A stretch of 8,943 nucleotides of DNA from the NCBI GenBank assembly GCA_015661795.1, contig DQVJ01000289.1, forward strand, positions 1 through 8,943, read 5' to 3'. Position numbers and translations under genes: made by a program. Position 1 is the first letter of the stretch; the number at the start of each line of letters is the position of its first letter. The notes beneath the pieces are model-generated. The model was not told the DNA's origin. It saw nothing but the letters and a program-made list of their open reading frames with translations, and did not search any database. The DNA is from Sulfurovum sp. (GTDB lineage: Bacteria > Campylobacterota > Campylobacteria > Campylobacterales > Sulfurovaceae). Positions 5,759 through 8,943 of this stretch are shown here, one piece after another.

Positions 5759-7219
5759 ATGAAAAAAATAACTTTTTCATCATTATTGGTTTTTCTCTTA
5801 CTTGGATGTGGTTCAGATAGTGCTGAAAAAATAGATGACAACAAATCTGACCCAGACCCAATTGCACAAGATGAGCCCGTAAAAAACGACCCCATAAAAG
5901 TAGAAAAAGGAAAAAAACTCTTTCTACAACACTGTGCAACTTGCCATGGAACCGATGCCAAAGGAATTACAGGACCTTCTATTGTTGGGGTGACTCATGA
6001 AGATATATCAGAAGCTATAGCCGGTGAAGCAGATATGACCTACATGCAAGGGATTGTTTTGGATAGTGAACAAAAACTGATTGCCATTTATCTAAATGAA
6101 CTTAAAAATATAACAGCCCCACTTGATGGCTTAGATAGACAAAGAGCCAACTTGGGTAAAAAACTATTTTTCGATAAAAACTTATCTCTAAACAAAACAC
6201 TCTCCTGTGCCTCATGCCATGACCCACTTCACGCTTTTATAGATGCAAGGTTTAGCACAAATCCTGTAGATGGTTCTCTCTCTGTGGGAGATGATGGAAC
6301 TACTTTGGGTGGACGAAATGCCCCAACGGTGATGTATGCCAAGCTTGCTCCTGCTTTTTTTACTATGGATGATGGAACGCATGTGGGTGGACAGTTTTGG
6401 GATGGAAGAGCTAAAGATTTAAAAGAACAGGCAAAAGGTCCTTTTGTAGACCAAGCCGAGATGATGATGCCAAGTACAGGTTCTGTAGTCAGTAGAGTCA
6501 AAGAAAATACACTATATATTGAAGAGCTTAAAGCTCTCTATGGGCAAGATATTTTCAATGATAATGATAAAGCGTATGATGCCATTGCAGGAAGTATTGC
6601 AAAGTTTGAAAAAACAACAGAGTTTGCCCCCTTTGACTCTAAATTTGATAGAAGTAAACTCCCTTACTTTCATGTAGACCATTATGAGATGAGTGAACAA
6701 GAGAAGCTGGGCTACAGACTCTTTTTTGACCATAGCCAAACACACTGTTCCAAGTGTCACAGTGTTAACTCATCTACGGAATCTACCATCGAAACCTTTA
6801 GCAATTTTAGATATGAAAACATAGGAGTCCCAAAAAACTTAGATGCACTCCTTGCTCGTGATGGTCATACTGATAAAATAGACCTTGGTATTGGAGGCAG
6901 AGCAGATATAAATGACAGCAAACACCATGGAAAATTTAAAGTTCCTACACTTCGTAATGTTGCTGTGACCGCTCCTTACATGAGTAATGGTGTTTTTAAA
7001 GAGCTTAAAACAGTTATAAAATATTTTGATTATATGGCAGGAAACGGACATACTTTAAATCCTGAAACTGATCAGCCATGGAGAGAAGCAGAAGTCAATG
7101 CAACTATAAATTACCCTATTTTAAAAACGTTAAAACCACTAAGTGATGAGAAGATTGAAGCATTAGAAAGTTTTTTAAATATATTGACAGATAAGAGGTA
7201 TGAAAGTTTATTAAAATGA
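5759..7219 (+). CDS. Tri-heme cytochrome c peroxidase/MauG-family lipoprotein
   Basis: This 486-residue protein has a lipoprotein signal (LLGC, C17), a low-complexity acidic linker (about 20-45), a class I cytochrome c domain with CATCH (59-63), and then a di-heme peroxidase/MauG core with CASCH (150-154) and CSKCH (330-334). Core signatures are 'GQFWDGRAKDLKEQAKGPF' (211-229, including Q212 and E223 at positions matching the conserved Gln and Glu of the peroxidatic heme pocket), 'EMMMP' (234-238), 'GIGGR' (377-381), and 'VPTLRNVAVTAPYMSNG' (395-411). M426 is a candidate axial ligand of the electron-transfer heme. The three-heme layout resembles E. coli YhjA and quinol peroxidases, which reduce H2O2 with quinol or cytochrome electrons; MauG relatives instead oxidise partner proteins. 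The 'YMSNG' loop, in place of the usual 'YFHDG' or 'YMHDG', lacks the His. The start is 2 bp after the di-heme gene, with AAGG at 5747-5750. Confidence 0.92.
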   Translation: MKKITFSSLLVFLLLGCGSDSAEKIDDNKSDPDPIAQDEPVKNDPIKVEKGKKLFLQHCATCHGTDAKGITGPSIVGVTHEDISEAIAGEADMTYMQGIVLDSEQKLIAIYLNELKNITAPLDGLDRQRANLGKKLFFDKNLSLNKTLSCASCHDPLHAFIDARFSTNPVDGSLSVGDDGTTLGGRNAPTVMYAKLAPAFFTMDDGTHVGGQFWDGRAKDLKEQAKGPFVDQAEMMMPSTGSVVSRVKENTLYIEELKALYGQDIFNDNDKAYDAIAGSIAKFEKTTEFAPFDSKFDRSKLPYFHVDHYEMSEQEKLGYRLFFDHSQTHCSKCHSVNSSTESTIETFSNFRYENIGVPKNLDALLARDGHTDKIDLGIGGRADINDSKHHGKFKVPTLRNVAVTAPYMSNGVFKELKTVIKYFDYMAGNGHTLNPETDQPWREAEVNATINYPILKTLKPLSDEKIEALESFLNILTDKRYESLLK

Positions 7220-7221
7220 TA

Positions 7222-7455
7222 TTAGGTAGACATTCTACTTAGATTTATATACCAATCTTCATATATTTCATGTTGATCTACATCTGACAGGATAATCTCA
7301 AGAAGACCCTTGTCTATCATTTCAGTGCCATATATCTTTTCATCTGGTATATCAAGTACATTTGTACAGTATAGCTCCTGTGCATATACATCATCATATA
7401 ACTCTTTCACATTACAGTCACTCTCAAATCTATTTATCACAAATATACTTTCCAT
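7222..7455 (-). CDS. Small acidic protein of unknown function
   Basis: This is a 77-residue minus-strand protein with no signal peptide or membrane segment, rich in Asp/Glu (for example 'ELYDDVYAQELY', 'DVDQHEIYEDWYINL'). I recognise no family. The ATG at 7455 is chosen because GGAG lies 6 bp upstream (complement of 7462-7465). An upstream TTG at 7467 would bury that site. The stop codon lies only 2 bp from the stop of the convergent tri-heme gene, with no room for a terminator between them, so their 3' transcripts probably overlap. It is divergent from phoD across a 142-bp gap with shared repeats. The good ribosome binding site and clean tail-to-tail packing support a real gene. It is predicted to be cytoplasmic. 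Confidence 0.65.
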   Translation of the reverse strand: MESIFVINRFESDCNVKELYDDVYAQELYCTNVLDIPDEKIYGTEMIDKGLLEIILSDVDQHEIYEDWYINLSRMST

Positions 7456-7468
7456 AATCTTCTCCAAT

Positions 7469-7530
7469 TTTGATATGGGAAATAGTAATAAAATTCGGTA
7501 TCAAAGTAGTAACATTTTTATAATTTGATA
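7469..7530. promoter_or_regulatory. phoD/small-gene divergent control region with three TTTGATA boxes
   Basis: The heptamer TTTGATA occurs at 7469-7475 (plus), 7499-7505 (as TATCAAA) and 7524-7530 (plus), so the last two form an inverted repeat. A perfect -10 TATAAT (7519-7524) lies between those arms and touches the right one; no clear -35 is seen at standard spacing (weak TTCGGT at 7494). This would put phoD transcription near 7531, with a leader of about 67 nt. The layout suits a repressor or activator bound around the -10. A further GTAACA (7509-7514)/TGTTAC (7541-7546) inverted repeat is interleaved. Confidence 0.4.
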
Positions 7531-7597
7531 GTAGTTATTTTGTTACCAATTAATGTCAGTATTTTATTTGTGATTATATTTCAAAAGGAAAGTTATC

Positions 7598-8943
7598 GTG
7601 AATTTTAGCAGAAGAGAATTTATAAAAATTTCAACATTAAGTGCATGTTCGTTATTTATATCGACATCATTAACAGGTTGTGGAGACAATGATAAAAACA
7701 GAGGAAACTATATCTCTGTTGGTTTTGACCATGGTGTGGCTAGTGGTGATCCACTAAGTGACAGAGTAATTATTTGGACACGAGCAACACCAAGAGATGA
7801 TATAGCAGATGATAAAATGTTTGATATTGACTTTGAAGTAGCAAAAGATGAAGCATTTAGCGAAATTGTAAGAAGCGAGAGAATCGAGACTTCAAAAGCA
7901 ACAGATTATACAGTCAAAATTGATGTTCAAGAGTTAGAAGCTGGTACTATTTATTATTATCGTTTTAAATCTGGGGATGTTATCTCAGATACTGGAAAAA
8001 CAAAAACATTGCCAATAGGAGACATAGATAAAGTAAAAATGGCTGTTTTTACTTGTGCAAATTATACTAATGGATACTTTAATGCTTACAGCGAAGCTTC
8101 AAAGATTGAGGATTTAGATGTTTCTATTCATGTGGGTGATTATATTTATGAGTATGGTATGTTTAAAGACGATGGCGTAACACCTGCGTATGCTACACAA
8201 AATGCACAAACAATAGACAGGGTTTTACCAGTAGACAATGATAAGGAGTGTATCAAGTTAGAAGATTATAGAAGACGCTATGCACTTTATCATACAGATA
8301 GTGGTACACAAGATATCCATAAAGCTTGTGCCATGATAGTTGTGTGGGATGACCATGAAGTAGCCAATGATAGCTACAAAGATGGAGCAGAAAATCATAA
8401 TGAGGGAGAAGGTGACTATGCTCAACGAACTGAAGAGGCACTTCAAGCTTATTTTGAGTGGTTGCCTATTCGTCCTATAACAGATAAGAAAAAGATTTTT
8501 AGATCATTTGATTTTGGAAATTTAGTGAGTCTTCACATGCTTGAAACTAGAGTTTTTGGAAGAGATAAACAGTTAAATTATGCAGATTATCAAGAGGTAG
8601 AAAGTGGTTTTGATGTTGGCTCTTTTATGACAGATTTAACTTCTGAGACGAGAACCATGCTCGGAGGTGAACAGCTTACATGGTTACAAGCAAAACTTCA
8701 AACCTCAACGGCTACTTGGCAAGTTTTAGGACAACAAGTTTTAATGGGAAAAATGAACCTTCCCGCAGAAATTTTAACACCAATCGCACAACTAGAACAT
8801 GCAAATCAAGAACAATCAGCCGTATTAAAGGGGCAAATAAACACTGCATTGGGAGAACTGGCTCTTATAAAAGGTAAAAAGCTTCAAGGGCTAGAATTGA
8901 CAGCAACAGAAGAAGCAAGAATTGGAACGGTTATGCCTTATAA
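7598..8943 (+). CDS. phoD: PhoD-family alkaline phosphatase/phosphodiesterase, Tat lipoprotein, 3' end cut by window
   Basis: The frame stays open for 448 codons from a GTG start at 7598 to the window edge; AAAAGGAA (7583-7590) lies 7 bp upstream. The N-terminus is a twin-arginine signal (SRREFIK, R5-R6) followed by a lipobox LTGC (C28), predicting a Tat-exported lipoprotein. PhoD enzymes hydrolyse phosphodiesters and monoesters with an Fe/Ca centre. Family motifs are present in order: 'GVASGDPLSDRVIIWTR' (46-62, the N-terminal domain signature), 'CANYTNGYFNAY' (from C153, matching the Cys/Tyr iron-ligand segment of Bacillus PhoD), 'HVGDYIYEYG' (178-187, with D181), 'WDDHEVAND' (250-258), and 'ALQAYFEWLPIR' after it. 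The C-terminal part with the last metal-binding His segment is mostly outside the window. Translation in this frame shows no interruption. It is the second phosphatase of the island, in its own transcription unit after the cytochrome genes. Confidence 0.95.
   Translation, partial: MNFSRREFIKISTLSACSLFISTSLTGCGDNDKNRGNYISVGFDHGVASGDPLSDRVIIWTRATPRDDIADDKMFDIDFEVAKDEAFSEIVRSERIETSKATDYTVKIDVQELEAGTIYYYRFKSGDVISDTGKTKTLPIGDIDKVKMAVFTCANYTNGYFNAYSEASKIEDLDVSIHVGDYIYEYGMFKDDGVTPAYATQNAQTIDRVLPVDNDKECIKLEDYRRRYALYHTDSGTQDIHKACAMIVVWDDHEVANDSYKDGAENHNEGEGDYAQRTEEALQAYFEWLPIRPITDKKKIFRSFDFGNLVSLHMLETRVFGRDKQLNYADYQEVESGFDVGSFMTDLTSETRTMLGGEQLTWLQAKLQTSTATWQVLGQQVLMGKMNLPAEILTPIAQLEHANQEQSAVLKGQINTALGELALIKGKKLQGLELTATEEARIGTVMPY

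Noticed and set aside
5610..5939. 109-residue minus-strand frame across the di-heme/tri-heme junction
   Set aside because: It overlaps two strongly supported heme-protein genes on the opposite strand and shows no motif or start signal.
7456..7467. TTG start at 7467 for the small acidic gene
   Set aside because: It would place the GGAG ribosome binding site inside the coding region; ATG at 7455 is correctly spaced from it.
7538..7557. E. coli-type Pho box (CTGTCAT repeats) upstream of phoD
   Set aside because: TTGTTAC and ATGTCAG are present but 13 bp apart, not 11, and each half is a partial match only.
8253..8446. Two minus-strand frames inside phoD
   Set aside because: They lie opposite the WDDHEV metal-site region of a clear PhoD gene; chance antisense frames.

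Overview
This is an AT-rich window from what is probably a Campylobacterota bacterium (Sulfurimonas/Sulfurovum/Arcobacter-like). The grounds are low GC, AAGGA-type ribosome binding sites, many lysine/isoleucine/asparagine codons, and several periplasmic c-type cytochromes beside a TonB-dependent receptor. Genus-level placement is an inference from style, not a proven match.

Layout, left to right: (1) the C-terminal end of a TonB-dependent outer-membrane receptor (2-445), then 33 bp later a PhoB-like OmpR-family response regulator (479-1174) with no histidine kinase in view. (2) A convergent gap holding a 116-bp fold-back element with ~25-bp imperfect inverted repeats (1231-1346). (3) A small helix-turn-helix-like basic protein on the minus strand (1362-1634), divergent from a histone-H1-like protein that is 46% lysine (1791-2042). 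The latter has a consensus sigma70 promoter, a palindrome in its leader and a clear terminator. (4) A PhoX-type (DUF839) phosphatase lipoprotein (2260-4002), then a terminator-like hairpin. (5) A tightly coupled pair: an uncharacterised periplasmic di-heme protein (4113-5756) and a tri-heme lipoprotein of the cytochrome c peroxidase/MauG family (5759-7219). (6) A small acidic protein of unknown function on the minus strand (7222-7455). (7) A Tat-exported PhoD-type phosphodiesterase/alkaline phosphatase lipoprotein (7598 to the window end), which starts with GTG and is cut off by the window.

Taken together, the window reads as a phosphate-scavenging island: an outer-membrane transporter, a PhoB-like regulator and two metal-dependent phosphatases (PhoX with Fe/Ca, PhoD with Fe/Ca by family knowledge). 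What the Pho theme does not explain is the di-heme plus tri-heme cytochrome operon between the two phosphatases. The di-heme protein has no family I can name, and it carries two calcium-loop-like motifs. This pair is the best candidate for an undescribed system, possibly peroxide- or electron-transfer-driven maturation or redox chemistry linked to organophosphate use. That link is inference from gene order only.

No intergenic stretch exceeds about 220 bp, and I saw no tRNA, rRNA, CRISPR array or intact insertion sequence.
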